A DNA stretch of 64,000 nt from Lysobacterales bacterium (GTDB taxonomy: Bacteria; Pseudomonadota; Gammaproteobacteria; Xanthomonadales; SZUA-36): the NCBI GenBank assembly GCA_029859645.1, contig JAOUCS010000001.1, forward strand, positions 32,625-96,624. Reading direction: 5' to 3'. The position numbers were made by a program, and so were the translations under genes. This document shows, in pieces, positions 47,029 through 59,990 of the stretch (within the stretch, counting starts at the first letter, position 1; every line of letters begins with the position of its first letter). The notes beneath the pieces are model-generated. The model was not told the DNA's origin, made no database searches, and saw nothing but the letters and a program-made list of their open reading frames with translations.

Positions 47029-47817
47029 TCAACCCGTGTTGTTGCTGTCCACGCCATTGCCGTGGCGAGTACTGAGGTGTTCAGGTACGCGGTAAATCCA
47101 CATCTGGTACATCGAAACGATCCACATGACCGCGAAAGACAGTCCGTTGAGCATTCCGGCAATCAGCACGATCCAGGCAAAGGGCGTAAATACCTTGGTC
47201 ACATACCAGCCCAGCACATCGGCAATCACGCCCGCAAACGGTGTTGCGATGATCAGGCTCTTGAGCCAGATTGGACGAAGATAAGCGTGGCTGAAAATGA
47301 AGCCGATAATGAAAAAAATGAAGGTCAGCCCGAACAGGTGGATGTGCGATACCCGCACCAGGGTATAGAGATCAGTGCCTGTGTCCTGGGCCACCACCTG
47401 CTGGATGTTTTCGAAGCCGTCAAGATTTGACAGGTGCGGGTTGCTGCCATCGTGACAACTCAGGCAGTTAACGGTGATGATGGTCTCGATGCCCTCGGAG
47501 TAACTGCGTTTTGATGCCCCGTCCCTGATCCACTTCAGCAGGATTTCCAGGTCTTTCGCTGGCAGCATCCCGGACATCGGACCCTGCAGGGCGGACTCCA
47601 GGACGGTGGTCTCGTTGCTGCCGCTATAGGTGATCTTGATGTCCTCCACGGACAGTCCTGGCCTGCCGTCGGCTCCCGAATGGGCGGCGAAAACATACAG
47701 CGCTGCGAACAGGTATCCCAGCCCGACCACCAGCAGGGCGCCGGTAAACAGCGTGCGCATACTGATGGGCAGTTCCTGGAAGTGCCTGTATAACCGATGA
47801 ACTGTCTGGTCTGTCAT
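47029..47817 (-). CDS. Membrane protein with one heme c site
   Basis: 262 residues: an N-terminal helix, a periplasmic part with ITVNCLSCH (one CXXCH), then about four helices with VRVSHIHLFGLTFIFFIIGF, which contains possible heme or metal-binding His. I do not recognise the family. It lies 4 nt after the tetraheme gene and may be the membrane partner that hands electrons to it. It converges on the gene at 45.9-47.0 kb. Confidence 0.78.
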   Translation of the reverse strand: MTDQTVHRLYRHFQELPISMRTLFTGALLVVGLGYLFAALYVFAAHSGADGRPGLSVEDIKITYSGSNETTVLESALQGPMSGMLPAKDLEILLKWIRDGASKRSYSEGIETIITVNCLSCHDGSNPHLSNLDGFENIQQVVAQDTGTDLYTLVRVSHIHLFGLTFIFFIIGFIFSHAYLRPIWLKSLIIATPFAGVIADVLGWYVTKVFTPFAWIVLIAGMLNGLSFAVMWIVSMYQMWIYRVPEHLSTRHGNGVDSNNTG

Positions 47818-47821
47818 TTCT

Positions 47822-49057
47822 TTAATTCACCGCCTCATCGCATGGCAATTGCATGTAAATCACCGATTTGGGTTCCTGACCCGAATAATAGCCTGCAATG
47901 GCATCGATATCTTCGGTGCTCAGCGGAGCCGACATGGCATGCATGGTGGAATTGTCTCGCGAGGCCCCCGCATACGACTGCAAAGCGTTTATCAAGTAGC
48001 TGCGGTCCTGCCCGGCCAGCATGGGAAACCTGGGGTCCGTACTGTTGCCGCCTATGCCGTGACAGCGTTCACAACGGTCAATCCACTCTGCCGTGGTCAA
48101 TGGAACCCGGACATTTCGGCGCATGGGCTCCTGGCCGGCATAATATGCCGCCAGGTCGATCACTTCCTGTTCATCGAGGGTTTCCACTGCATCGAACATC
48201 GGCTGATGTTGACGTTTGCCGCTCCTGTAGGCCGTCATGGCCTTGATGAAATAACGGGCATCCTGGCCCGCGAGCGACGGCATGTCGACCCCGCTGGCAT
48301 TGCCGTCCTCACCGTGGCAGCTGGCGCAGGGTTCAGAAAGCACTTGTCCCAGATCTGCATTTCCGTCACCCGCCGTGGCGGTACGAGCCGGTTCCTGCAC
48401 GGCATAAAACACGCCCATTTTCCCGAGTTGCTCATCATCCAGGTTGGAAACCAGCTTTTTCATCATCTTGTGGTCGCGATTCCCGTTCGTATAGGCATTC
48501 ATTGAAGTAACGAAATATTCGGCGCTCTGGGCGCTCAGGTTTGGCATGCCGGAAGCACTGCTGTTGCCGTCCTCACCATGGCACTTGACACACTTCTTCA
48601 TTGCGTCCCGGATATCGGCGAAAGGGTCACCCTGGCTGATCCTGGCGGAAAATGCATCGTCTTCGTTTCTGCTGGCGGGACGAGCCGGCACCAGACTGGC
48701 GAAATATGCGGAGACAGCCAGCAGTGATTCGTTGTTCAGGAAGCCGATTGCGTGGTTCATCGACTCGTTTCGGCGATCTCCCGACTGGTAGGCTTGCAGA
48801 ACGCGATACAGGTATACGGTTCTCTGCCCCGCGAGGTTCGGGATGCCCGCTGCTGTACTGACACCATCCATGCCATGGCAATTCACGCAAGCAGATTCGG
48901 CAACTGCTTGTCCTTGTTCCAGCTGTTGCCTGGACGGGGAAAGGGCGGCTCGTTCCATGGAATTAACAGCTTGGGATGACATGGATTGTGACCAGGCCGG
49001 CTTGAAAAAAACAAGCGAAGCAAAGACCAGAACGAGTATGTGTGCCTGTTTGATCAT
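47822..49057 (-). CDS. Tetraheme cytochrome c (c4-like repeats)
   Basis: 411 residues with a signal peptide and four c4/c553-like repeats, each with one heme motif (CVNCH, CVKCH, CASCH, CERCH) and GMPNLSAQ, MPSLAGQD or FPMLAGQD stretches. Related to the lipoprotein at 45914-47017, but with a plain signal peptide, so perhaps soluble. The start overlaps the trhP stop (ATGA), an unusual pairing with a tRNA-modification gene. Confidence 0.88.
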   Translation of the reverse strand: MIKQAHILVLVFASLVFFKPAWSQSMSSQAVNSMERAALSPSRQQLEQGQAVAESACVNCHGMDGVSTAAGIPNLAGQRTVYLYRVLQAYQSGDRRNESMNHAIGFLNNESLLAVSAYFASLVPARPASRNEDDAFSARISQGDPFADIRDAMKKCVKCHGEDGNSSASGMPNLSAQSAEYFVTSMNAYTNGNRDHKMMKKLVSNLDDEQLGKMGVFYAVQEPARTATAGDGNADLGQVLSEPCASCHGEDGNASGVDMPSLAGQDARYFIKAMTAYRSGKRQHQPMFDAVETLDEQEVIDLAAYYAGQEPMRRNVRVPLTTAEWIDRCERCHGIGGNSTDPRFPMLAGQDRSYLINALQSYAGASRDNSTMHAMSAPLSTEDIDAIAGYYSGQEPKSVIYMQLPCDEAVN

Positions 49058-50340
49058 TCGTTCAAATCATTACGGGGCAAATATCGAACCAAAAGTGTGA
49101 ACTCGTCCACCATAGCCGGATCGAGCTTTTTCGGCAACGGAATTCTGACGATATGTCCTGAGCCTGGCGCCGATTCGGCAGGTTCGCCATCTCGGCCAAT
49201 GATGCTGGAGAGATCGAAGGACAAGTTGCCTGACGGCGTGACCAGTTCCATCCGGTCACCGCGCTCAAACCGGTTTTTGACGTCCACCGTCAGCCAGCCG
49301 TCGTCAAGGCCCACGACATCTCCCACGAATTGCTGCCGGTCGCTGGTGGACACCCCGCGTTCGTAGTTCTGGTATTCACCGGGCGGATGGCGCCTGTAAA
49401 AGCCCTCGGTGTAACCGCGATTTGCCAGTCCCTCGAGCTCATCCATCATGCCCATGTCGAACGGCATGCCGGCCACCGCGTCATCGATTGCCCTGCGATA
49501 GACCTGGGTGGTCCGCGCCGTGTAATAAAAAGACTTGGTCCTGCCTTCGATCTTGAGTGAATCTATTCCGATCTGCGCCAGCGTATGCACGTGCTGCACG
49601 GCCCGAAGGTCCTTTGAGTTCATGATATAGGTGCCGTGCTCGTCTTCATAGGCGGGCATGAGTTCGCCGGGGCGGGATTCTTCCTCCAGCAAAACGACAT
49701 CCCCGGTGCTGGTTTCCCGCGCTTCCCCGGCGCCGTATTTCCAGCGGCAGGTATTGGTGCAGGCGCCCTGGTTGGAGTCGCGGTGTGATAGGTAGCCGGA
49801 CAACAGGCAACGCCCGGAGTAGGCAATACACAATGCGCCGTGCACGAATACTTCCAACTCGATATCTGGACATTCGTCGCGGATTTCGCCGACTTCTTTC
49901 AACGACAGTTCGCGCGACAGAATGATGCGGCTGAGACCCATGTTCTTCCAGAAATTGACGGTTGCGAAATTTACCGTGTTGGACTGGACGGATAGGTGAA
50001 TGGGCATGTCTGGCCAGCGTTCGCGAACCATCATGATGAGGCCAGGGTCGGACATGATCAGTGCATCCGGCGCCATCTCGATAATCGGCTCCAGGTCCGT
50101 AAGGTAGGTGCGAACCTTGTTGTTGTGCGGCGCCACGTTGCTGGCGAGGAAGAACAGTTTGCCCAGGGCATGCGCTTCCTCGATGCCCTGCGCCAGGATG
50201 TGTTCTTTACTGAATTCGTTATTGCGCACGCGCAGGCTGTAGCGAGGCTGACCCGCGTACACGGCATCGGCGCCATAGGCGAAGGCGTAGCGCATGTTTT
50301 TCAGGCTACCGGCGGGGGACAGCAATTCAGGCTTCTTCAT
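49054..50340 (-). CDS. trhP: tRNA 5-hydroxyuridine modification protein TrhP (peptidase U32 family)
   Basis: About 428 residues, close throughout to E. coli YegQ/TrhP: ELLSPAGSLKNMRYAFAYGA at the start, then GADAVYAGQPRYSLRVRNNE, LSRELSLKEVGEIRDECPD, and FVHGALCIAYSGRCLLSGYL with the Fe-S cysteines. It makes 5-hydroxyuridine at the tRNA wobble position from prephenate-dependent chemistry. I chose ATG 50340 (MKKPELL) over an ATG 11 codons upstream. Confidence 0.94.
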   Translation of the reverse strand: MKKPELLSPAGSLKNMRYAFAYGADAVYAGQPRYSLRVRNNEFSKEHILAQGIEEAHALGKLFFLASNVAPHNNKVRTYLTDLEPIIEMAPDALIMSDPGLIMMVRERWPDMPIHLSVQSNTVNFATVNFWKNMGLSRIILSRELSLKEVGEIRDECPDIELEVFVHGALCIAYSGRCLLSGYLSHRDSNQGACTNTCRWKYGAGEARETSTGDVVLLEEESRPGELMPAYEDEHGTYIMNSKDLRAVQHVHTLAQIGIDSLKIEGRTKSFYYTARTTQVYRRAIDDAVAGMPFDMGMMDELEGLANRGYTEGFYRRHPPGEYQNYERGVSTSDRQQFVGDVVGLDDGWLTVDVKNRFERGDRMELVTPSGNLSFDLSSIIGRDGEPAESAPGSGHIVRIPLPKKLDPAMVDEFTLLVRYLPRNDLNE

Positions 50341-50501
50341 AGTTGGATTGTATCGAAAAATTGTTTGACTCAAATCATTGAAGTCTCAATTAGCACGTCG
50401 AAATTATCCATTCATGACCGAGGTCCCATTTAATGTTGAATTAATCATGCAGGATGTGCCATGGAGCAGTTCGACTAAAAAACAACCGCGAGGAGTAACA
50501 A

Positions 50502-52034
50502 ATGAGTAACAGGCGGAATTTTGTAACAAGAAGTGGATTTGCTGGTGGACTCGTCAGCTTGATGGCTGGTGCTGTTCTCCTCGCATTTTCAGGCATGGCC
50601 TTGGCCCAGACCATTTCGGATGGCTGCATAGACTGTCACGCGGATAATTACAACGACTGGAAAGTTTCCGGCCACCCCTACAAACTGATGAAGGCAGACA
50701 TCGCCCAGAACCGGCCGATTCCGCTGCCGTCAGGTTACGATTGGGATGATATTTCCTATGTGATCGGTGGTTACAAGTGGAAGTCCCGCTATATGGATCT
50801 TGACGGTTACATCATCACCAACGACGACTCCGCTGAGGGCGGTAACACGCAGTACAATATGCTCACTGGCAAGTGGAGTGACTATCACGCCGATGAGGCA
50901 AACGGTACCAAGCCCTATGACTGCGGGAGATGTCACACCACGAACTGGGTCGCCAACCCTGATCCTACTGACCTTTCCGGAAATCAGGATGGAATGGCGG
51001 GTATCTGGGGTACGTTCGATCAAGGCGGCATTCAATGCATTCAATGCCACGGTGAAGACCATCCCGGCATGATTGACACCTCCGCCGAAGCTTGCGGTGA
51101 ATGCCACATTCGCGGCGACGCAGACACGATACCTGCCAGCGGCGGATTCATTCGCCATCACGAGCAGTACAATGAGCACCTGGCCGGCGCGCACGGTTCC
51201 ACAGAATGCGTGATGTGTCACAACCCGCATAAGAAATCTGAATGGTCCATCAAGGAAACCGCACAGTGCGGTGTTAGCTGCCATAGCGCTATCGGCGAAT
51301 CTTACGCCATGACCTCCATGGCGGACTACGGTGTGGAATGCAAAGATTGCCATATGCCGTATGCCACCAAGTCCGCAAAGGCACTCGGTCCGCACCAGGG
51401 CGATTTGCAAACACACATCTTTTACATTGACACAGATCCGACCGCGAACATGTTTACTGAGGACGGCAGTTTTGTCGTACTGGATGATAACGGCAAAGCC
51501 AAGGTCACCATGGACTTCGCCTGCCAGCGCTGCCACGAAACTGCTTCGCTGGATGAACTGGCATTGTACGCAAAGGGTTTCCATAACCCAGACAAGACCC
51601 TTGCAGACATCGGCCTGGATCCGGGCCTGAGCGGCACCTGGTGGAACCCCGCGAAAAGTGGCGAGGGATTCCTGCTCGAAGTTGACCAGAACCGCTTCCT
51701 GTATGCTTCCTTCTACACCTACGGCCCGGATGGCGAACAAACCTGGCTGGTTGCAGCGCTTGAAAGCAGTGCCGGCATCACTGCCAACGTGAAGGTCTAC
51801 ATCCCCTCCGGCGGTACCTGGGGCGATCCCAGCGGAGCGGACACGGGTATAGAGTGGGGTATCGGAACCTTTACATTCCCGACCTGTACTTCTGGAAACG
51901 TGTCTCTGACACCGAATGCGGCCATGATGGGTATGGGGTACACCGCAGTGATGTACGATCTGGAACGGATCCTTCCTTCCGGCATCGCCTGCCCGACTTT
52001 CGTCAATAATGAAATGGCAGCAGCCATGAAGTAA
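50502..52034 (+). CDS. Octaheme cytochrome c with tryptophan-rich C-terminal domain
   Basis: 510 residues with a signal peptide (about 1-36). Residues 40-360 carry seven CXXCH motifs and one CX3CH (Cys256, Cys260, His261), in a cytochrome c554-like arrangement (first motif CIDCH, with ADNYNDWKVSGHPYK after). From about 376 comes a separate beta-rich domain (TWWNPAKSGEGFLLEVD, then YASFYTYGPDGEQTWLV) found in secreted gammaproteobacterial proteins. It may be on the cell surface. The following gene is a near-copy. Confidence 0.87.
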   Translation: MSNRRNFVTRSGFAGGLVSLMAGAVLLAFSGMALAQTISDGCIDCHADNYNDWKVSGHPYKLMKADIAQNRPIPLPSGYDWDDISYVIGGYKWKSRYMDLDGYIITNDDSAEGGNTQYNMLTGKWSDYHADEANGTKPYDCGRCHTTNWVANPDPTDLSGNQDGMAGIWGTFDQGGIQCIQCHGEDHPGMIDTSAEACGECHIRGDADTIPASGGFIRHHEQYNEHLAGAHGSTECVMCHNPHKKSEWSIKETAQCGVSCHSAIGESYAMTSMADYGVECKDCHMPYATKSAKALGPHQGDLQTHIFYIDTDPTANMFTEDGSFVVLDDNGKAKVTMDFACQRCHETASLDELALYAKGFHNPDKTLADIGLDPGLSGTWWNPAKSGEGFLLEVDQNRFLYASFYTYGPDGEQTWLVAALESSAGITANVKVYIPSGGTWGDPSGADTGIEWGIGTFTFPTCTSGNVSLTPNAAMMGMGYTAVMYDLERILPSGIACPTFVNNEMAAAMK

Positions 52035-52077
52035 TACTCAGAATAAGGCTGGTTTAACCAGCGACCATAACAAAAAT

Positions 52078-52108
52078 GCGCCGCCCCACCAGGCGGCGCT
52101 TTTTTTTT
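52078..52108 (+). terminator. Rho-independent terminator
   Basis: 8-bp GC stem (52078-52085 with 52092-52099) followed by nine T residues, 44 nt after the first octaheme gene. It separates the two paralogs, so the second probably has its own promoter. Confidence 0.9.
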
Positions 52109-52136
52109 ACCGGACCGGGTGAGTGGGCAATAATTC

Positions 52137-52152
52137 GTGCAAATAATTGCAC
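52137..52152. promoter_or_regulatory. Palindrome upstream of the second octaheme gene
   Basis: GTGCAA-ATAA-TTGCAC, perfect 6-bp arms, 80 bp before the second octaheme gene. Likely an operator for an unidentified dimeric regulator. I find no copy upstream of the first paralog. Confidence 0.5.
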
Positions 52153-52231
52153 TAATTGTTCATTGCTGTAATCTTTAAAAGAAGGCGCAGTTCGAACGCA
52201 ACCGGTTGAATAAACCTGGATGGAGCCAGTC

Positions 52232-53776
52232 ATGATCGATTTGTCTTTTTCGGTGAAAGTTCCCTTGTTTCGCTGGGGTATCGCGGCCTTGGTATTTGGC
52301 GCGTTACTCCTGTTTTTTTCTCCAACTGTCGCCGCGCAGTACCAGTTTTACGAGGGTCCTGAATTTTGCAAGCAATGCCACGAAGACAACTACAATGAAT
52401 GGATAAGTTCCGGCCATGCTGCCATTCTGGTAAAAGGTGAAGAGTCGAAGTTCCGCTCCATCCCCCTGCCGAAGGGTCATGACTGGGAGGATATCTCCTA
52501 CGTCATCGGTGGCTACAAATGGAAATCCCGCTACATGGACAACGACGGGTACATCATCACCAATGATGATTCACTGACAGGTGGGAATACGCAGTTCAAT
52601 CTCCTGACCGCTGAATGGAGTGACTATCATGCGGACCAGGCCAATGGTACAAAGCCCTATGATTGCGGGGCATGCCATACCACGGCATGGATCGTTAATG
52701 AAAACCCCGACGACCTGAGTGGCAACCAGGACGGTCTGCCTGGAATCCATGGCAGGTTCTTCGCCGCCGGCGTCCAGTGCGAGCAGTGCCATGGCCCGGG
52801 TTTCGATTCCATGGAAATCGATCGCTCCGCTGAATTCTGCGGCACCTGCCACGTTCGCGGTGATCCTGCTACGGTGCCTGCCAGTGACGGCTTCGTCCGT
52901 CACCAGGAACAGTACAACGAGCACCTGGCGGGCGCCCACGGCTCACGTGATTGCGTGATGTGCCACGATCCGCATAAACCCGCCGAATTCTCAATCAAGG
53001 AAACCGCGCAATGTGGCGTAAGCTGTCACAGTTCCATCGGTGACAGTTATGCGCAGACGACCATGGCCGATTACGGAGTGGAATGTAAAGACTGCCACAT
53101 GCCGTATGCCACCAAGTCCGCACAGGCGCTCGGTCCGCACCAGGGTGATCTGCAAACGCATATTTTTTATATCGACACGGATCCTGATGCGAACATGTTC
53201 ACCGAGGATGGTTCGTTTGTGAAACTGGACGACAATGGCAAAGCCGCGGTTACGATGGACTTCGCCTGTCAGCGCTGCCATGAAACGGCATCACTGGAAG
53301 AACTGGCGCTGTTCGCCAGGGATTTCCATGATGAAAACAAGGGGCTTGAGGACTTCGGTCTGGACCCGGGCCTGACCGGCACCTGGTGGAACGAGAGCAA
53401 AGACGGCGAAGGCTTCCTGCTCGAGGTTGACCGTAACCGTTTCCTGTACGCCTCCTTCTATACCTACGGCCCTGACGGTGAACAGACCTGGCTGGTCGCT
53501 GCGCTTGATTCCGCAGATGGCACGACGGCCAACGTGACCGTGTATATCCCGCAAGGCGGTGAATGGGGTGATCCCAGCGGCGCGGAAACAGGCGCTGAGT
53601 GGGGCAGCGGAACGTTCACGTTCCCGACCTGCACTTCCGGCAGCTTTTCGTTCACCCCCAACCAGGCGATGGCGGGCATGGGCTTTACGGCGCAATCGTA
53701 TGCGCTGGAGCGCATTCTGCCTTCCGGTATTTCGTGTCCGACGTTTACCAATAACGAAATGGCGGCCATGCAGTGA
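52232..53776 (+). CDS. Octaheme cytochrome c, paralog of the preceding gene
   Basis: About 514 residues with the same plan as its neighbour: signal peptide, eight heme sites including one CX3CH (Cys261-His266), and the tryptophan-rich domain from about 383. Long stretches are identical in the two proteins (YVIGGYKWKSRYM, HEQYNEHLAGAHGS, CKDCHMPYATKSA). It looks like a recent tandem duplication with divergent regulation. I chose ATG 52232, with GGAG six bases upstream, over 52220. Confidence 0.87.
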   Translation: MIDLSFSVKVPLFRWGIAALVFGALLLFFSPTVAAQYQFYEGPEFCKQCHEDNYNEWISSGHAAILVKGEESKFRSIPLPKGHDWEDISYVIGGYKWKSRYMDNDGYIITNDDSLTGGNTQFNLLTAEWSDYHADQANGTKPYDCGACHTTAWIVNENPDDLSGNQDGLPGIHGRFFAAGVQCEQCHGPGFDSMEIDRSAEFCGTCHVRGDPATVPASDGFVRHQEQYNEHLAGAHGSRDCVMCHDPHKPAEFSIKETAQCGVSCHSSIGDSYAQTTMADYGVECKDCHMPYATKSAQALGPHQGDLQTHIFYIDTDPDANMFTEDGSFVKLDDNGKAAVTMDFACQRCHETASLEELALFARDFHDENKGLEDFGLDPGLTGTWWNESKDGEGFLLEVDRNRFLYASFYTYGPDGEQTWLVAALDSADGTTANVTVYIPQGGEWGDPSGAETGAEWGSGTFTFPTCTSGSFSFTPNQAMAGMGFTAQSYALERILPSGISCPTFTNNEMAAMQ

Positions 53777-53798
53777 ACGCCGCAAAAAAATTGCCGGC

Positions 53799-54530
53799 CT
53801 AACTGTATCCGAGCCGGTGCTGGAGCGGCCCGCAGGCCAGCCTGAATGACGTGGTTTGGAGAAACCCCCAGGCCAGTCGTTCGGGGTCCAGTTTTTGCAG
53901 CGGCGATTCGTTCTCCCGACCGCGCGAGGCATTAACGGGTGTTTCCAGCGCTTCCAGGCAGGCGCTTTCCGGGTCTAGCCCTATAAAAGCGAAAACCGTG
54001 TCCATGGTGGTGACGGAATCGGTTACGAGGTCCTCGTAGTGCAGTTGCAACACGTCTCCATGCCCTGACTCCGATGCGGTAAGACCAGCCTCCACGTGGC
54101 GCTTCCAGGTGCGCATACACCGCCCAAAGGACCAGTCGAATTGCCGCTGCATGGAATCCACTGCATGGCGGCCGTCACGGATGATGTGGATGAACAGCGT
54201 GCCCGGGAACATCAGCCTGAGTTGATCGTAAAGGAACACGTAGCGTGGGGTTTGTTCCAGCCACTGCAAACCTCCGGAGCGCGAGCGATACATCGCGTCG
54301 ATGCCTGTCCCGGCGAAGCTGAAGAACTCTTCCCGGTTCACTTTTTCCCTCGGCAACCAATGCAGTTCGCCGTGCTCGTTGCCGACCGCCCACGCCTGTT
54401 CCGTGCCCTTTACCCACTCAAACATGAAGTCCGATTCTGCGCTGCCCCACAGCCTTGAATGACGGGCCAGCGACCAGTGCAGCATGGAAGTACCCGAGCG
54501 GGGTGATCCGAAAATAAAAATGGGAGCCAT
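53799..54530 (-). CDS. Sulfotransferase family protein
   Basis: 243 residues. The 5'-phosphosulfate loop FGSPRSGTSMLHWSLARHS is at the N-terminus and the 3'-phosphate region IHIIRDGRHAVDSM in the middle, typical of PAPS-dependent sulfotransferases. The acceptor is unknown (carbohydrate, lipid or small molecule). It converges on the octaheme gene and is 82 nt downstream of nifJ, with no functional link visible. Confidence 0.85.
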   Translation of the reverse strand: MAPIFIFGSPRSGTSMLHWSLARHSRLWGSAESDFMFEWVKGTEQAWAVGNEHGELHWLPREKVNREEFFSFAGTGIDAMYRSRSGGLQWLEQTPRYVFLYDQLRLMFPGTLFIHIIRDGRHAVDSMQRQFDWSFGRCMRTWKRHVEAGLTASESGHGDVLQLHYEDLVTDSVTTMDTVFAFIGLDPESACLEALETPVNASRGRENESPLQKLDPERLAWGFLQTTSFRLACGPLQHRLGYS

Positions 54531-54611
54531 CTGCGCATTCTCGTGAATGCGCGTTCAGTGCACAAGTGCGATACACAATCGCCCCGGTGGAACGGCGACA
54601 ATCCCGCCGAA

Positions 54612-58237
<3,626 letters not shown>

Positions 58238-58241
<4 letters not shown>

Positions 58242-59875
58242 GCGACCGCCTCCGTTTCGACCATTTCCATCGCGTGGCAGGGGCACTGCAGGAAGCAGGC
58301 CCTGCAACCGATACACAGGTCGTAGTTGATGTCGTAACCCTTGCCTTTACCGAGCTTGATAATGGCATCCTCGGGGCAGGCGCCGAAGCAGCCGTCGCAT
58401 TCGAAACAGTTACCACAGGAGTAACAGCGCGACGCTTCAAACACAGCCTCGCGCTTGTCCAGGCCGGCGGTCACCTCGCGGAAATCACTGGTGCGGTGCT
58501 CCGGCGCAATGGATGCCTGCTCTCGCTTCTGGGCGTCCGTGTAGTAATGCAGGTGCAGCGCGTCAAAATCGACGGTGGGTCTGGGTGAGTCCTTGCTGTA
58601 GGTGGTTCCTTTCAGCCACGCGTCGATATGCCGCGCGGCCTTCTTGCCATGGCCGGTTGCGATGGTCACAGTGCGATCTGAAGGCACCATGTCTCCGCCG
58701 GCAAACACACCTTCTGCGCCGGTCATCATGTTTTCGTTGACTTCGACCACGCCGTCCCAGCCCATCGAGACGCCGGGGATGTGTTCGAGCACACTGGTAT
58801 CCACGTTCTGGCCCAACGCCAGTACCAGGCTGTCGGCCTCGAGCGTTTCTATTTCGCCCGTGGGCTGGGGCCGACCGTTTTCGTCGACTTCCATGACCTC
58901 CACCTGGAAGGTGGTGCTGTCGATTTCACGGATCGTGCGCAGCCAGTTGATCTTGATGCCCTCGGCTTCAGCTTCGATGGCCTCGAATTCGTGGGCCGGC
59001 ATGTGCTCACGGTCGCGGCGGTAGATGATCATCGCTTCCTCGGCGCCCATCCGCTTCGCAGTTCGCGCCGCGTCCATCGCGGTGTTGCCGCCGCCGTAAA
59101 TAGCAACCCGGCGGCCCAGCTTGACTTCTTCGCCCTTCTCGACAGAAGCCAGGTAACTGACTGCATCGAGAATCCGGCCGGAGTCACGTGCCGGTATGTC
59201 GACGTGTTTGCCAACGTGCGCTCCGATCGCCATGAACACGGCATCGAAGCCTTCCTGCTCCATAGCGACCGTAACGTCTTCTACTTTGCTGTTCAGCGTG
59301 ATTTTTACGCCGAGCTTTTCGATCCGGGAAACTTCACCATCCAGGATATCCCGGGGCATGCGGTAGGCTGGAATGCCGAAACGCATCATGCCGCCGGCCA
59401 TCGGTCCGGCTTCGCGGATCTCGACCTCGTGGCCGAGCAGAGCCAGGTGCCACGCAGCGGACAACCCGGACGGACCCGCGCCCACCACCAGGATTTTCTT
59501 GCCACTGGGTTCCGCGTTGATTTCCGGCACCCAGCCATTTTCCAGCGCCAGGTCACCCAGGAAACGCTCGACCGCGTGAATGCTGACGGCGTCATCCACA
59601 TGCTGGCGGTTACAGGAAGACTCGCAGGGGTGATAGCAGACCCGGCCATGGATCGATGGCAACGGGTTGTCGGCCACCAGTATCCGCCAGGCGGCTTCGA
59701 AATCGCCGGCCTGGGCCTTGTCCAGCCAGCCCTGGATATTCTCACCTGCCGGACAGGCATGGTTACAGGGCGGAATGGAATTTACATAGATAGGCTCCTG
59801 CAGGCGAACCGGGCCGGTGCCCGATTTCTGGCTCAGATCAGGAGGCAGCGTAATGTCAGAACGATCGGTGGACAT
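58238..59875 (-). CDS. GltD/NfnB-like FAD oxidoreductase with C-terminal ferredoxin domain
   Basis: 545 residues. An N-terminal Fe-S region (CNHACPAGENIQ, CYHPCESSCNRQ), then an FAD fold (VVGAGPSGLSAAWHL) and an NAD(P) fold (AIYGGGNTAMDAARTAKRMG). It ends with eight-cysteine ferredoxin motifs (CYSCGNCFECDGC and CIGCRACFLQCPC). It resembles glutamate synthase small subunit/NfnB and probably moves electrons between NAD(P)H and the ferredoxin used by PFOR encoded next door. It is coupled to nifJ by ATGA overlap. Confidence 0.9.
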
Positions 59876-59990
59876 AAGCGTATATTTTTCCGGAAAAGTA
59901 AATTTGAATGAGCGCTGTCAAAATTAGATGCGAATTTTCACAACAATTAGCGAACATTAGTAGGGTTTCATGACCAGAGCGTGATACGGG

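Noticed and set aside
50440..50470. TGGCACATCCTGCA on the minus strand upstream of the first octaheme gene looks like a sigma-54 site.
   Set aside because: The GG and GC elements are eight bases apart rather than ten, and it points away from the gene.
52120..52145. TGGGCAATAATTCGTGCA upstream of the second octaheme gene as a sigma-54 promoter.
   Set aside because: Spacing of the GG and GC elements is 11 or 12 rather than 10.
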